A model generated the notes under the pieces. That model was not told the origin of the DNA. It did no database searches and saw nothing but the letters and a program-made list of their open reading frames with translations. A DNA stretch of 64,000 nt from Phoebastria nigripes (taxonomy: Eukaryota; Chordata; Aves; Procellariiformes; Diomedeidae). The position numbers and the translations under genes are program-made. Positions 1 to 14,100 of this stretch are shown here, in pieces. The stretch lies in NCBI GenBank assembly GCA_035582835.1, contig JAYKAV010001000.1, positions 3,264,856 through 3,328,855 on the forward strand, read 5' to 3'. Position 1 is the first letter of the stretch, and each line of letters starts with the position of its first letter.

Positions 1-83
1 CATTAAGTACCTCAGCCTTTTCCTCATCCTCGGTGGCAACGTTCCCCCCGGCATCCAATAGAGGATGGAGATTCTCCTTGGCA
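1..83 (-). mobile_element. CR1 LINE fragment, ORF2 linker, runs off left edge
   Basis: Read on the minus strand, these bases translate without a stop into the acidic linker between the endonuclease and reverse transcriptase of CR1 ORF2 (residues such as KENLHPLLDAGG and EDEEKAEVLN). This motif is common to avian CR1 copies. The match stops near position 83, where the expected lysine/arginine-rich upstream residues are replaced by unrelated sequence, so this is the 5' junction of the fragment. The rest of the element (RT domain and 3' end) would lie to the left, outside the window. It is a dead copy as far as seen. Confidence 0.8.
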
Positions 84-2092
84 ACATCTAATGGAACATC
101 TCCTGCTGAAACTGTCGACAAAGAAAGCCCATATATAGAGATCCAGAAGACACTCTAAGACACTGCACAAAACATACACTAAGATAATTCCATTCCCTCC
201 ACATTCTAGTAATTACAAAATGTTAAACATAACATATTGCCAATTATATTGCCAATTCTCTTGAATTGATAGGCTCTGTCCTCAGCAGGTCCCCCACTTA
301 GCTTGAGTATTACACCACAGTGGCACAGCTGTTTGCTTCTGGTTCTGGAAATAGGGCAGCACTGTTCTCTGCTATACTGCATGAGATCAGCGTGCCTTTA
401 AACACTTAAATTTGAAAACACAGACCAATATATTTAAGAAACTATAGTGTTAAAGTTGAGGAAATGCTCACCCCTAAAATGTATCATCCTCTTCCAGAAA
501 CTGTCCTTGACATCAGTAATTTGAACATTTTTCCTAATTAGCATGATGAAGAATATAGAAGAATAAAGGCAAAAGGCCATGACAGGGAGGGGACCCTAAA
601 GAGAATAAATTCTTCTCCCCTTTACCCCCTCATTTCAAGCTGCTGTATCATAAAAACAGGTTGACAATTTTTAAAAAAATCCTATAAGGCAGAGAAAACA
701 CAATAGGTACCAGTGCCAACCTGGCACCCACTGGGTCTTCTGCCTTGCCAAAATCTTTCATTGAGCTGCTAGTTGAAAGTGTGAGGAGCATGCTGATGCT
801 GCAGCTGCTGCTGTGTTTGTTGTGTCCTATACTGGTGGAGCTTCTCCAAGGATTTCCTCCAGAACAGCTCATTTTCAGTTCAAATATAATAAACCTCCAC
901 TTCAAATAACTTCCAAAAAATCCTTCTCAGTAAGAGAGATCCTGACAGCACTAAGCTGCAGGTCTAAGACAGGCTTAAGTAGTCCATTAAACTACATGCT
1001 TGTTTTAAGCAAATGAATAATTTGCCATGTGTTACTTAGTCACTCCTCACAACCCNAAGTCGTGAACAGTTGGGCCAAATTGCTGAATGCAAGATGAAAA
1101 GCGTTTTTTAAAAAATCTTTGTCAACTGCAGGCCCTCTCTCATTAGCTAACATACGCTAAGTGAATGGATGTTACATGGTTTTACACATCTGCACTGCAT
1201 CGTCATAGGAGTATACAACAGTTTAGATTAACAGGTAAGTCCCCAAACTGCTTTTTAAAATCTGAGCAAAACAAATACTGTTACAATACCAAACCCAAGA
1301 GAAAGAAGAGTGACAGAAGAACTGTGTCTTGCTGGAGGTAGAGAGGAGGAAATGAATTGGATTTGTTTCCTATTTTTGGCACACAGAACTGACAAAAAAC
1401 TGTGTCTGCAGGGATTACTAAGGAAATGCTACTGTGATGGAGTACTGAGGAAGAAGTGTGATGCCTCATGTACGTGGTGGGCAGTATGTGAAAGGGCATT
1501 GCCAGGTACCTGACTGTGATATTGGAAGAAACCTCAGATAAAGAACAATGTAATTTCACTGACCCCAAAGTAAACTGAAAGCCAAGCTGTGACTCTCTGG
1601 GTCACCAGCTTCATAGCAAGTGCAGATTATTTCTTCCTGCATGACAATATATATTCCCTTCAAAAAACTTGTTTTGAGAGAGATGGACTGAAAACCTTGC
1701 ATGGCTTGCCAAATGTTTACAAAGTGTAAGCTGACAAAAGTCAGCTGTTTAACACAGATCATCCAATTGTACAATCAATGTCTGAAAATGTTTTCATAGT
1801 CTTTTTTAATCTTGATTAACGAAGGAAAGGGAACTTATGTAATGGTTTTACTGCTCAGAGCATTACCAAATACTGTCATTAGAGAATAGTTTCCAGGGAA
1901 GCTTTTAAATGGCATAAATTATGATAATGGTGATATCTAAGTAATGGTAAGTAAATTGAAAGTCAAATATATATTATGCCCGCATAGCTTCATACGCTTT
2001 CTCAGACTCCTAAGTTGTAGCCTACTCTGTTCAGTCTGCTAACACAACTTTGGTATAAGGACCCATCCAGGGCGACAAAGCCATGGACTGAA
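84..2092. other. AT-rich intergenic DNA, no gene seen
   Basis: Only short open frames below 100 codons occur on both strands. None has recognisable domains, codon bias or splice context. One ambiguous base lies at 1056. I see no repeat family in this stretch. Confidence 0.5.
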
Positions 2093-2460
2093 AGAGTCCA
2101 AGGTCTCAGGAAGACCTTATTGCAGCCTTTCAGTACTTAAAGGGGGCTTATAAGAAAGATGGCGGCAAACTTTTTAGCAGGGCCTGTGGTGACAGGACAA
2201 GGGGGAATGGTTTTAAACTAAAAGAGGGTAGATTTAGACTAGATGTAAGGAAGAAATTTTTGACAATGAGGGTGGTGAAACACTGGAACAGGTTACCCAG
2301 AGAGGTGGTGGATGCCCCATCCCTGGAAACATTCAAGGTCAGGTTGGACGGGGCTCTGAGCAACCTGATCTAGTTGAAGATGTCCCTGCCCACAGCAGGG
2401 GGGTTGGACTAGATGACCTTTAAAGGTCCCTTCCAACCCAGACTATTCTATGATTCTATG
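2093..2460 (+). mobile_element. CR1 LINE, 3' end (ORF2 C-terminus plus 3' UTR)
   Basis: The plus strand encodes the conserved C-terminal tail of CR1 ORF2 in one open frame from about 2111 to the TAG at 2371-2373. It carries the hallmarks [28 protein letters not shown] and [11 protein letters not shown]. It is followed by the CR1 3' UTR with the GGTTGGACTAGATGACCTTT block and two copies of the terminal octamer unit (ATTCTATG) ending at 2460. There is no poly(A), as is typical of CR1. The element is 5'-truncated to about 370 bp. The sequence resembles the CR1-F/Y group more than the copy at 26594. The subfamily is my judgement by eye. Confidence 0.93.
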
Positions 2461-5400
2461 AGAGGGGACTCCAAGCATGGTGGTTGTGAGGCTGAGCTAT
2501 GAGTGCACACATGATACAATGCATGCTCCATGCTTGTTACCGATCCAACAGTGACCAGTATCAGGGAACAACTGAGAGCAAACAGAATATGTACTTAGAT
2601 ACTGCCTAACAAGGTAAAACAGAGGAATTACACCTTCAACTTGTAGAAGAAGCACAAATGTCTACAAAAAAGGATATAGGAACAATGGGAATCTGCCCTA
2701 TTGCTTATAGGGTTTGCTCTGAAAGTACCATCTTTCATACTGCAGCTCAGACTCTTGGGTGCAACCAGTCTCCAGAGATTCGTATTTTAAAGTAGGTGTT
2801 GGATAATCCTTACTGTACTTGTAACACTTCAATTTACTACGATAGATCTATTTTAATGCAGTATCCCCTACTTTCGGGAAGGTTTAGCACCTTTACCTCC
2901 TACTGACTTCACTTGCAGTTATGAGTGCTCAGCAGCCATGACTAATGGGCCCAGTATCTTTTTCCACAACAGCACCTGATGAAGATTTGCATTGTTTAAT
3001 AATAGTAACTTGCCCAATGATCTGCATTCCCTCTGTGTAGTTTCTCATAAGAATCTGACATGACTGAAAAAATAAATTTGAAAAATTGAATATCAGTCAA
3101 ATTTGAAAAAAATACATTCTAAGACTTTTTTAGTAACAGAAATCATTTTCAGATTATAAGAAGAGAAAAGGAGCTTGTAGGAAACAGTAACTACAATGCA
3201 AAAAAGTTGCACTTGTCATCTATAGTGACATCTATGGAAAATCTTAAGAACTAGCGTCATTCAGCATCTCAACAAATAGACCAAAATTAATGGATTCTTA
3301 AATGGTGCATGGAATTCATATGTTATTCATGTGTTATACAAAATAGTTATCGTTATTACCCTTTTGAACTAATCTTATGGTCTTTCTTTGTAAAAGAAAC
3401 ACACTGAAAGCCAGTAGTACAGTATTCTCTGATAGTACAATAATTTAGGTAAGAAACATCAAATCTAAATTTTAAAGGATCTTTGTCAAATTGGAGTTCC
3501 ATGAAAGGACAGTAATTTTTATTAACCACAGATAGTTTGCTGGAGGGTATTTCTCTGGCTCCCGGCTGTTTTGTACATATTATATATGCATACATTATTC
3601 AGTGTAAATGAGTTACACATGAGTTTACCCCATGAAACTCCTAACTATGCTGCAGATCAGAGACCAGCTGCATGAATGAGTTCAGAAAGAGATGCCCATT
3701 TGGCTGATTTGAATTCAAAAGAAAACACTTTTTGATCTGTGTTTATTGTAGTGAGAAACTGCTGCTTCCATAAAATTCAAAGCAAGTAAATGCAGATAAG
3801 AATCTTCGTTTATTAGGAATAGTTAAAAAAAAAAAATGCCATTTTAGGCCACAGTGAAATCAGCAGTTTCAGATAGCACTACTTACATTTTGCGGTAGAT
3901 TTTTTTTAGAATGATACTCTTCATAGCTTCTTACAGGCATGAATATGTTTCAGTTCATGAACTACCAGAATATCCTGAACAGTAAGATTAATGTTGTTTC
4001 TAGTGTTTTGCGAACAAGACAGGAAGGAAAGAAAGACTACTTTATACTAGTATGATTCCCTACTGAGTATCAACATATTGTCCCGATATCTGGGGCTCNG
4101 AGTCTGTTAAAGTTGCTGGTGCTAAATTTGCAGAGGTGAGCACAGTGAAGAGAGAGCATATGCTCCAGCCTTTCAACACATACTGCAGCTGCTGGTGCAA
4201 TGTATCCTTCTGTGTAGCCCTCTAGGAGAAACTAGAAAGGTTTCATCTCTGCCCTAATGTTAGAGCTGACACAGGGATAGACAGTAGACAGCTTGGTCCC
4301 CCTTTGTACCTGCTTTTTACCTGCTTTAAGAGCAACCCTTACGGGACATGCATCTCCAAGGTGGCAGAAGTGAATATTGCAGTAATCATACGTTCTTGTG
4401 ACTTTGCACTCCTGCAATTGAAGTATTTCTGTTAAAGATCACATCAGAGTTTTAAATTATAACGTAAGACAGAAGCTGAACAACCCAGCTACAAATTCTG
4501 TACAGGAATAGAGAAAAGAACAGAGACAAGGGAGTAGCAGCAGCACATTGAGGCAGCTGGGTCAAAGACCATGTCAAAATCCTGAAAAATCATAGAAAGA
4601 CTCTAAAAAGGCTGTCAGACGTATTCTCCAACAGCAGCAGAAACACTGAGACTGTATAAGCAGAGACTGGTTTGAAAGGCAGCACATTTGAAAGAATGTG
4701 AGGCATAGCAGGCCAAAATGACTTGGCATTAAAGGCACGTCTCTGTGGTGGGCTACATGGTTCTAATGCTACAGAAACAGCACAACAGATTGTTTATGGA
4801 AAAAGCTCAAGTATCCAGGGACGGGCATCTCCTGCCTTCCTACTCTGCTCCATAGAGGAAATCAGCTTCTCAACTAATTTTTACAGGTGCTCAAATAATA
4901 CATCTCTGAGATACTGGCTCTGAGATGGATAATGCAAGCTCTTCATTACTTGTCTTAGCCATAGCATCAAAAACCTTCCTTCTCCTTAGGCAACTACTAC
5001 TTTAAAGTCTCACTTTTCATCTTGTAGAATAGGGATTGGAAAGGTCAGAGGCAGACTTCATGAAGTGAAGTAAATCAATGAATAATTACTACCCTACATA
5101 GCAGAAGCAGCCAGCAGCACTCCTAAAAGAGTGAGACAGACAGACACTGCTAATATGCTGTTGTAATCCTGTCGCAGCAATCCAACCCCTCAACCTGTTT
5201 CTTTCAGCTGAAAATAAGATGCTGCGTCAGTGACTTTGCAGATTAAAAGAAAGAAAACCTCATCACTCTAAAGCAGAAATACACCAGACAAATAAAAAGT
5301 CAAATGTAATCATTCAATGAAATAAACTCAAAAGCCAACATTTGACAAAAGTGAATGATGCTTAATAGCATAATCTCTAATAAAATGGGAAAGTCAGAAG

Positions 5401-8400
5401 CAAATTAAATAATAGAGTTTATTCCTTTTTATTCCAAACTCTGTTCATCAATTATTTAATTATCATAACAAAACATTTCCATTTTCCCTAAACGGAAAAT
5501 TTGTTTGAAGTGCTTCACTGTCTAAAGACTGTGGATTCTCTAACTCTTCTTCATCCACCAATCATTTCTGAAGTCATGAAAGAACTCNGAAGTCCTTTCA
5601 TCCATTGTAGATCACAGAGCCCTCACCTGTCTATCAAATACATAATATGGATATACCTTTACCAAAAAGTTCATTCAGCTTATGTGGTATGAGCCACATG
5701 AATTTTACTGCAATACATACAGCAGGGCAGGTATATTTGTAGACATATTATTAAATTTTATATTACTTTAGAATTTGGCGAACAAAAAGCTCTCATCTTA
5801 CAACTACAAATTTCTGTGAGTACCTCTAAACTGAAAGTCAGTGGAACAAAGTACATCATTCAGAGGTATAGAAGGTATTAGGACATTCTGTTCTTATTGA
5901 TCTGTGAACTGCTGGTCTCTTCTAATCAGAATGTCTATCTTACCTTGTTACTTCCAAACCATTAGTGCAGTCTAAAAGAAATATGTAAGTACAGGGTTTT
6001 TTAATTGCTTTGTATAAATTTAGAATTAGAAGTTCACAGGAGATGTTTCAATCTGATTTGTACCTTGACCATGCTGCTTTTTTCATTATTGTGCAGCTAG
6101 CAACCCAGGAAAGACTAGAACTATTAATAATCACTTGATCCTGTGCATGCACAGCATATTCAGCCCAATAACAATAGCCCAACTCAGAAAAGAAATGTAA
6201 TTTAGAATGTAGTCCTCTAAAGGGCCATGGCATGTTAAATGATTCACTATTAATAAGAAGAGTTGCAAACAAGAACTGTTCAAAAATAGGTACAAATACA
6301 TTTTAACAAAGCCATATCTTCTCATGTGTCAAAATTGTCACTACCTACATATAATAGCCATTCAGAACTTCATGGTCGCCACTAATGTTTGGACTTTTCC
6401 ACTCCTGTATCCACTAGTCATTACGCTAAACATCTCTAACACTTTGAGAATCCTGATTCTATACAGTTATACAAATTACATTCCATTTTAATGGAATCAT
6501 ATAGGCTGCAGAAACATAGTGTTCAAAGTAGCAGATCAAGAGCTCAAAGTGACAACGATGATAAACTTACTATCCAATCATGCATTATTATGCAAATATT
6601 TGTACATCACAAAACTCCTTTAAGGATGTATTTCCTGGTTTTCAGAATTTTAGGTCTAAGATATTCTGAATATTCTGCAACCCTGTACTCTTAAAAATAT
6701 TCAAGCAATATAAACAACAATGAGGGATGTAGTGGTTCAAACTTTGTAATTTTGTGTACTAGGCCAATATGTGGATTATCACTAGAGAATTTGTGAAAAT
6801 ATATAAGGAATGTAGGTGCTATAGTATATAAAAAACTAGCATAATGGTACATTACGTTGCTGGTGAGGGATTGCTTCAGCAAGTGGTTACCTTAAGAAAC
6901 AGTAATTACATTTTTAGTTATCCTTTTCTTGTGAGTCTATTATACATTACATAGCATAAATCAAATTATTTCATAAATGAGACATACGAGATAGAATAAT
7001 AATGGACTATTATGCAAAGTATTGGCCTCTTTACAAAGCTACTTAAGAATTATGTCAAAATACTATCTTTTATCTGCTTTATTAGTTACTATTCCATTTT
7101 CTTTTTTGTTTGTTTATTCTTAGTCTCACCTGCGGAAACTAGAAATTGAAACCAATTGCATTGAAACCACGAGAGAAAACTGTCAGTGATTTACTAGGTA
7201 CAAGACTATGTTCTAAAGCCTGTGGGAGGCAAAAATGAGCATATTGGCTGAAGGCAATCTAGCAGAATTCAGATGTACTAGAAACCTAATCTAGAATGTT
7301 GATGATATGGAGTCCATTGTTCCCTTCTGTCTTCCCAAAAACAATTTTACACCTTTTATGCCTTTTAAATATGGCGCAGCACACAAGAAAATTGTCTTAC
7401 AAGTATACAATTTTCCCTTCTTAGCAAAGTCTCTACTATACTTTTTGTCACGCCAAGGGTTTCATCAACAAACAAAATTAATTTCCTGGAAGTAATGATC
7501 AATTTAGACCTTAAGCAATTCTAGGCTTGTGCTTTTCCTTAGCAAAAATCTCACATCTCACCAAACAGAAACATGTGGTGTGTTTAAGAAAAATATTTTA
7601 TTTACCATAGAAATTCAGAGCAGCCAATAATCATATTAAAAACTGAACTCCAATCTTGAGCTAAAATGTTCTCTAAGCTGTTTATCATCTTGATCAATGT
7701 TTAGAAATAAATTTAGGAAAAACATTCTCTAGATTAAAAACTATCAATGATAATTTGATTTACATGATTAATTTTTGCAGAAATAGTGATATTTCTGAGA
7801 ATTAAAGCCAAAAACAAATAAAGTAATATAATTAAAACATCACTGTTATGAATCTGGAATCCATACAAATTTATTTACCTATATTTATAACTCTAATATA
7901 TTTACTATTATAATAATTCCCTAAGTTGCCATCATTCATTACAAAAACAAGCAAAATCAGAGACGCTTGTCTTTGAGACATTTTCTTTGGTTGGCTCCAT
8001 TTCCCTGCATTAAACTTTGAAGGTAGCCAGAGATGCAGAGCACGAGTGAAGTACAACTTCCCCTTTGGCCAGAATGCCAGAGACTAGCAATCAGAAGCAC
8101 TCATTTGAGAGTCAAGATATATGGAGTGACAAAATATAAAAACATGAAGTTTGTGTCTAGCTTTTTTTTTCCTCCTCCAGAGTATAAACCTTTCTGGGAA
8201 AGTGAAATCAAGGAACAGACTCCACAGGGATAGATCATTCTGAGCAAGTCAGGCATGATTCTGTGCAAAGGAATGACAACAAAAAATAACTTATGCATAT
8301 AGATTCCTTAACCTTCTGGCCCATAAAGAGTTGCTCTAACTGCAGGTTTCCTTCCTCGTGGGAGCTGGGAGCTGGCCAAGGACATCGCTTGTGAGTCTAT

Positions 8401-9324
8401 CCACCACACAGTTTCTGCTGGTCCAGACATTACTGTTTCTAGTTAAACACAGTCAATGTTACCAGAGTGGCTGGAAACTTTACAAAATAGTTGCCCATCA
8501 AAAAATACAAGTGTGTCAAACACTAGAAGTTTGCTGAGAATATGCTTACTGCAATAAAAATTTCAAAGAAAATTGTCTGTTTTCCTGATTTTGTCCTATC
8601 AAGACTTTAAGATGAGCTGCCCATCTGCTATGCTTCCTTAGGTCCCAGCCTTTCACAGTCCCCTTTGGGTTACATGGCCAATTGATTGTCTAGGCAGCTC
8701 CTAAAGAAATTCTATGTGAAGAATAGGTTGTTTTGACAGTTTTTTTTCAGCAGAAAACTCTATAGTCTCCCTAACAATTGTTTTGGACCACCCAGTTTCT
8801 TAGTCTGCTCATCTGTCTGTGAAATCAGCTGCCTGGGTTGACCTATGCTCAGAAGACCCAGGAAGTAAACTATCTCAGAGAACGCATAGCAAGATTTTTT
8901 CAAAAACAGAATTTTACCTTTAAGAAAAATTGTGGATGGTTGGCTTATCATCTTGATTCAAGACAAAAAACTTACAGGACAAAAGATCAACATTTTTTTC
9001 TGAGGAAAAGACTAGCTCTAGCACTGCAACTGTAGCATAGCTAGTTGAAGTTAATGCTTCCACCTCTCAGATGCTGGCCTCCCCCAGAGAAGCCAGTGTG
9101 TTCAAAAAAGTATTTCAAGAACTTGTCCCAAATATATAACACATTTTTATCAGACAGACAGTATTAAAAAATAGAGACTTAATATAGTATTTTATGGAAA
9201 ACAATGTAACCTGATGCAGTCCACCACATAACTGGATGAGAAGCAATTTATATGACATAATAAGAAGAGAAGTTATGGTCGATTGTGTCAGATCAATAAG
9301 CAATAATGACTGAGGCACAAAGTA
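2461..9324. other. AT-rich intergenic DNA, no gene seen
   Basis: Unique-looking AT-rich sequence. All open frames are under 80 codons and look like chance frames. There are no RNA genes, long tandem arrays or recognisable young transposons. Ambiguous bases lie at 4099 and 5588. Confidence 0.5.
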
Positions 9325-9390
9325 TTTCCATTGAGATTAATGGCCAGTTAGAGGAGTGTCCTAGTGCTACATCCAGATCCATTAAATCCA
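9325..9390. repeat. possible degenerate sauropsid stem-loop repeat
   Basis: The core CCATTGAGATTAATGG is an imperfect inverted repeat. With the following GTTAG block and a CCAGATCC end, it resembles the core of an old interspersed stem-loop repeat family that I recognise from turtle, crocodile and bird genomes. The match is short and diverged, so the call is tentative. I do not know its database name. Confidence 0.35.
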
Positions 9391-10942
9391 CCATGTCATT
9401 AGCTTTTTAGCAAATGCCCTGTGGTTTAGTTATTATTACAAGCATATGTTTGTTTTTAAAGAGGATATCATTAGGATATTTTGGTTTTGCTTCTGTTCTT
9501 AATCATGAAAAACGTGGCTTCATGCTGCACTAAAACAACATGTTATAATTTACATGCAATTATTTTCTTATGAAGATACTTCAATAATAGAAACTGCATA
9601 ACTCTTTAGATTTGATATGATTGCGTGCCAACCAAATCCAGTTTTGACATTTTTAAGTTAATTTAGTGCTAAGGCTAAATTTATGGAACTAGTTGATCAA
9701 GTTCTCCATTTGTTCTCCAGACAGATACAGTACTGGTAAGAGCTTGTAGGCTTTCCATAAATTTCTCTTCTTTGATTTTAAATCAGGACAACCTCCAGAC
9801 CTGTTATTTCCCAACATGAGTCATAAGATAGCCTAAATTGGCATCAACTTCCTTTTCAAGTGTACATACAGCCTAAGATAGCAATTTTTTCCATTTCTTG
9901 ATTTGGCCACATTTGAATTAAGACAAATTGGGATCAACAGTGAAGTACTATTTGAATGGAAGTAAGCCAATTTTTTTTCCGTCACATGTACTATATATTC
10001 TTTTACTCTCCTATAAGAAACTCTGAAATATCTTTATTTTAGACAAAGGGAACAACAAATCAAGATCCTATTTCATTTTACAGACAGCAGTCCTGCTCTT
10101 CCCTTGTGGCTCCTTTAATTAAAATTAAAACTAAAAACTATAAGAACTGATCCAATACTCATGAGAATACTGGAAAGCCTTAGCGGATACTGGATCAGCC
10201 TCTTAACTTATATAGTCTTCTGTTACAGAGTAGTGCTCTATGCTATATTACAGCCACTGAGTTTTCTTGTTGAGATTTTTAAGTAGAGGAGAGGTAAGCA
10301 CTGGGACAGCTAGGCCTAAACAGAGGAAGAGCAGTAGTAACAGATGTGAAATAGCAGGAAGGAGAATAGAGCATTACGAAAAACAAGGTAGGGTAAGCAG
10401 TCAAAAAAACCAGCAGGATAGGAAGGCTGACAGGAAGAAGATCACAGGTAGAGAAAGGTGTTAGCTAGTATGAAAGAACAGCTCACTCAGCAATTCTGGA
10501 GAAAGAGTCACAAGTCAACCAGGAACAGATACACACAAAGACAGAAACGGTTAAAGGAGCTGCATTGCTTATGGGACAGAACTAGTTCTACCACTGAGGC
10601 TGGAGGGTTGCTGAACAAGAGTGCTACATCCTTTCATATTGATAATCCAGTCCTCACCTGCTATTAGCTTGCAATATTCAAATGGAAGATTACGAGGCTC
10701 CATTAACTTTCCTCAAACTACTTATTTATTACAAAAAGTATGATGTTTCATTACCTGTTCAGCAGACAGCAGCATTGATATATATCAAAACAGAAGGTAA
10801 AATTTTAAGCTAGTTACTGTGGTCATTCACTTTTGAATTGGCTATTGACTGTTCATAAAAATGTGACGTTATATTCAACTCCCCTAAGCACACACAACTC
10901 TCCTAGTGATTACACAAACAGAATCTGACAGGGAGCAGGACT
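9391..10942. other. intergenic DNA, no gene seen
   Basis: AT-rich unique sequence. A short purine-rich stretch at about 10300-10560 gives two frames of 65-69 codons rich in Lys, Arg, Gln and Ser, which I read as composition artefacts. Confidence 0.45.
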
Positions 10943-11172
10943 GGATATAAATATAGTATAAATATATATAAATATATTATTATATTTTATATTATATATT
11001 ATTATATTATATATAATATATAATATAAAATATAATAATATATGGATATTATATATTGGTATTATATATTATTATATATAATATTACGTATTATTATATA
11101 TAAATACTTATTATACTTCAATATAAGTATATATAAATATATATATAAATATATATATANAAATATAAATAG
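10943..11172. repeat. AT-rich low-complexity block, (TA)n-like
   Basis: Almost pure A and T for about 230 bp, dominated by irregular TATA, ATATT and TATAAA units, with an ambiguous base at 11160. The ambiguous base fits the difficulty of sequencing such a tract. Copy number and exact length in the assembly should be treated as uncertain. Confidence 0.9.
10972..11043. repeat. perfect AT-only inverted repeat, 31-bp arms
   Basis: Bases 10972-11002 are the exact reverse complement of 11013-11043, with a 10-base spacer. The arms consist only of A and T but are not a simple alternating TA run: they contain TTTTA and AAAATA punctuation that matches across the centre. The outward extension stops at 10971/11044. 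Such AT-rich palindromes can extrude as cruciforms. Confidence 0.9.
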
Positions 11173-14100
11173 AGGTAAACAGACAGGTCCTCTGAAACTC
11201 AATAGATAATCCTCAAAATTAACTGAAGAGGCAACATTACACCTAGTTTTGTTATGAGACTACTATCGGACTTCACACAGATCACTACACAGCTATGAAA
11301 TGGAAATAACACAACTGATTTAGGCCATATTTGAACCAGAGCACAAGCTCTTAGTGCTGTCCAGTACGCTGCTGGTCTTGCTTCTTACTGTACCAGCAGG
11401 CCATTGTAAAAACTAAAATTTCTCTATAATAATTAGAATCAGCTATGTATTGGCAAGTTGAAAATACCCTCAGGCATGTAGAATTTTCTTTGATGAGCTT
11501 AAATTAATCAACAAATACATTGTGCATATGTAAACAAGACAGTTAAAGGAAAGCATCATTGTAACGGTAGTGTTATCACTATAATCTCCACAGTACTAAA
11601 AATGATGTAGAAGTGCTTTGTATATTTCAAACCCGTAGTGCCCTGTGGCAAAATCATTCTGGTTTTTGAAACAGAAATGTATCAAAATTGATACACTCTC
11701 TTTGAAACAATTAAACTCAGTCTTCTAAAGCATTAATTAAGGCCTACTGTCATTCACTTTTTCTCAAGCTAGATTGATAACATTTACCAACTGCTCAAAT
11801 TCTAAACAATACTGTCATTGCAGTTATGCTGTGAAGTTATCATATCTTTATCCCATTGGTGTATTCTTTTTTTTCTGCAAATGTAGAAACTAATGAAGGA
11901 CAAAAAGGAAGAATTATAACATAGCCAAAAAGAGAAAAAGTACATTCAAATGGCTTTTGTTGATTTTTTAGTATACTCATTAGACTTAGGATGCATGGTC
12001 AGACTAGCGATACCAGCAAACCTTTTTTAATTGCACATTCTATTTGCCCCTATTCCACGCATTCAACCTGCAGAGAAGAAAGACATTTAAAGATTATCAA
12101 GGCAAGTTTGTAATGAAGCGGATACCTCTTTGTCTGTCCTTGCGCCAACAGCAGCAGAAGGGATACTAATTAGAGGGTGAATTATTAGCTTCCCATGGTG
12201 CACTGCAGGGGCATTAAAAATGAGTGTAGTTTGTTGCTTTCCTTTTAGATGGTTAGTACCGGTTTAATATATTCTTGTTTCTAGGTGAGCAGCAGGGGAC
12301 AGTTTTTATGATTATAATTGTTGCATAATTACTGGCCTAAGGTTGCCTATTGTTAAATAAAAATGCTGAGATACTAATGTTTTATTGAACAGTACAAGTA
12401 GACAAAATTGCAGTATATTTTCCTGAACAATATAAGCTTGTTATCTGGCAGCTTGGTGACAACTCTAAGTTGTCTTGTGGATAAAGACTCTGATTTTTTG
12501 CAAAGACTAAAAATTAAAATGTGATTTTTTTAAAACTTGAAATACATTCAATTTAAAAAAAGAAGTTTTATTTTATTTTATTCCAAAGAGAGGACCAAAG
12601 TCTGCATACATAACCTAACCTCCTCTCAGATTTTACCTCATGAGGAATGTGAACCGACCTCAGAATTAAGACTTGTAGGTCTCCCTTTTCTGCAATCACA
12701 AATACACAAATACACTCTAAATTTTCTGCCCATATTTTGCCTTTGCAATAATCCAAAACTGATTAACAACGTAAGAAATGAAAGACAAAAATAGCTAAAA
12801 TAAAAATAAAGAAAATTAAGAAATATTCACTATAAAGCCAAACCAGAAATTTATAATATCTTCTTTGATTCTACCTTAGGTAGCAGAAAAGCTGTCTGAA
12901 TTTGTAGCAAAAAGGTTTTCATACTTCATCTCAATTTCCTGTTGTGGTTCCTGTATGTCAGTAGGTAACAGGCTACTTTGATATCCCATGGTTTATCCAG
13001 GTGGAGCTCTATCTGCCAAGCCACCTGCTCTGCATCAAAACTTCCTTTAGAGAAGTATTCTGAACACAAAGGATCAGCTCCTGTCACTTGTGCCTATGTC
13101 ACATTTACACAGACCTCTTTCTGAATTGTACAAATTCTAAATTTAACTCTTCAAACAACTATCCTAAATAAACAAAATGCTATTTTAACCTCACCTGGTT
13201 CTCTCTACAAAGGAGGAGCAAGAGGACGTAGGAGAAAGTCACTTGTTTGTAATAGTTTTTGAAAAAGAAATTATTTTCATCAAATTTTGCCAAAAGCCAG
13301 TTTGAAATTTGCTCAGCATTGCACTAAAGCTGATAAATTTCCAGTAAAGATAACTCTTATGAATTGTTTAATGGCAGAACCTCTTCATTTTTCTTACTTT
13401 CAGAAAAGTAAAACAACTACAAAATAGTTAAAACTGAAGAATAATTAGCTGTCTTAAAGAAGTCCTTAAATGGTCTTTCAATGCTCTTTTTCTTGTTGAG
13501 CCTGTTCTTCCTAATGAGTTTTTCTTCTGACAACATAGGCCTTACTCATACACTTCTAAACTGAAGAATAGGGTCAGACCTTTAAAGATCTGGAGACACT
13601 GTCCTGTTGCCTTAGAAGTCATTCTTCCTCTTGATGCCTTCAGTCTCTTAAGTAGCATCCCTGAAAACCTTCAGTTCCACCAGCTCATTTGAGATATGCT
13701 ATGGTTATAAGGAACATTTTGGAAAACAAGCAAATGCTTTAAAGCCTTTACTAAACTACTTTCTTTCTCTAAATTATAACAGACATCTAAAATTCTTTAA
13801 GAGAAGTAAGTAGCTGTAGCTAGGCTCCTCTTGTGTATCCAAACACACAATATGTTTCAGGGGAAGAAGAGAAATTAAAAAAAACTCTGAGTACCATCAT
13901 GACCGTCTGGAGGTTCTCCTTCAAACTAATTCCACCAGAGAGGAAGATATATCAACTCTGTCCACACTGATGCCTGCTATTTCTGTGTTATTATATCTAA
14001 GAGATAAATAAATGAAGATAAGCACAGTATTACTTGCAATTTGTTAAAATCAGGGTTAGCATTATAGTGCTTGGGTCTTTAAATATCGTTACACAGTGAA

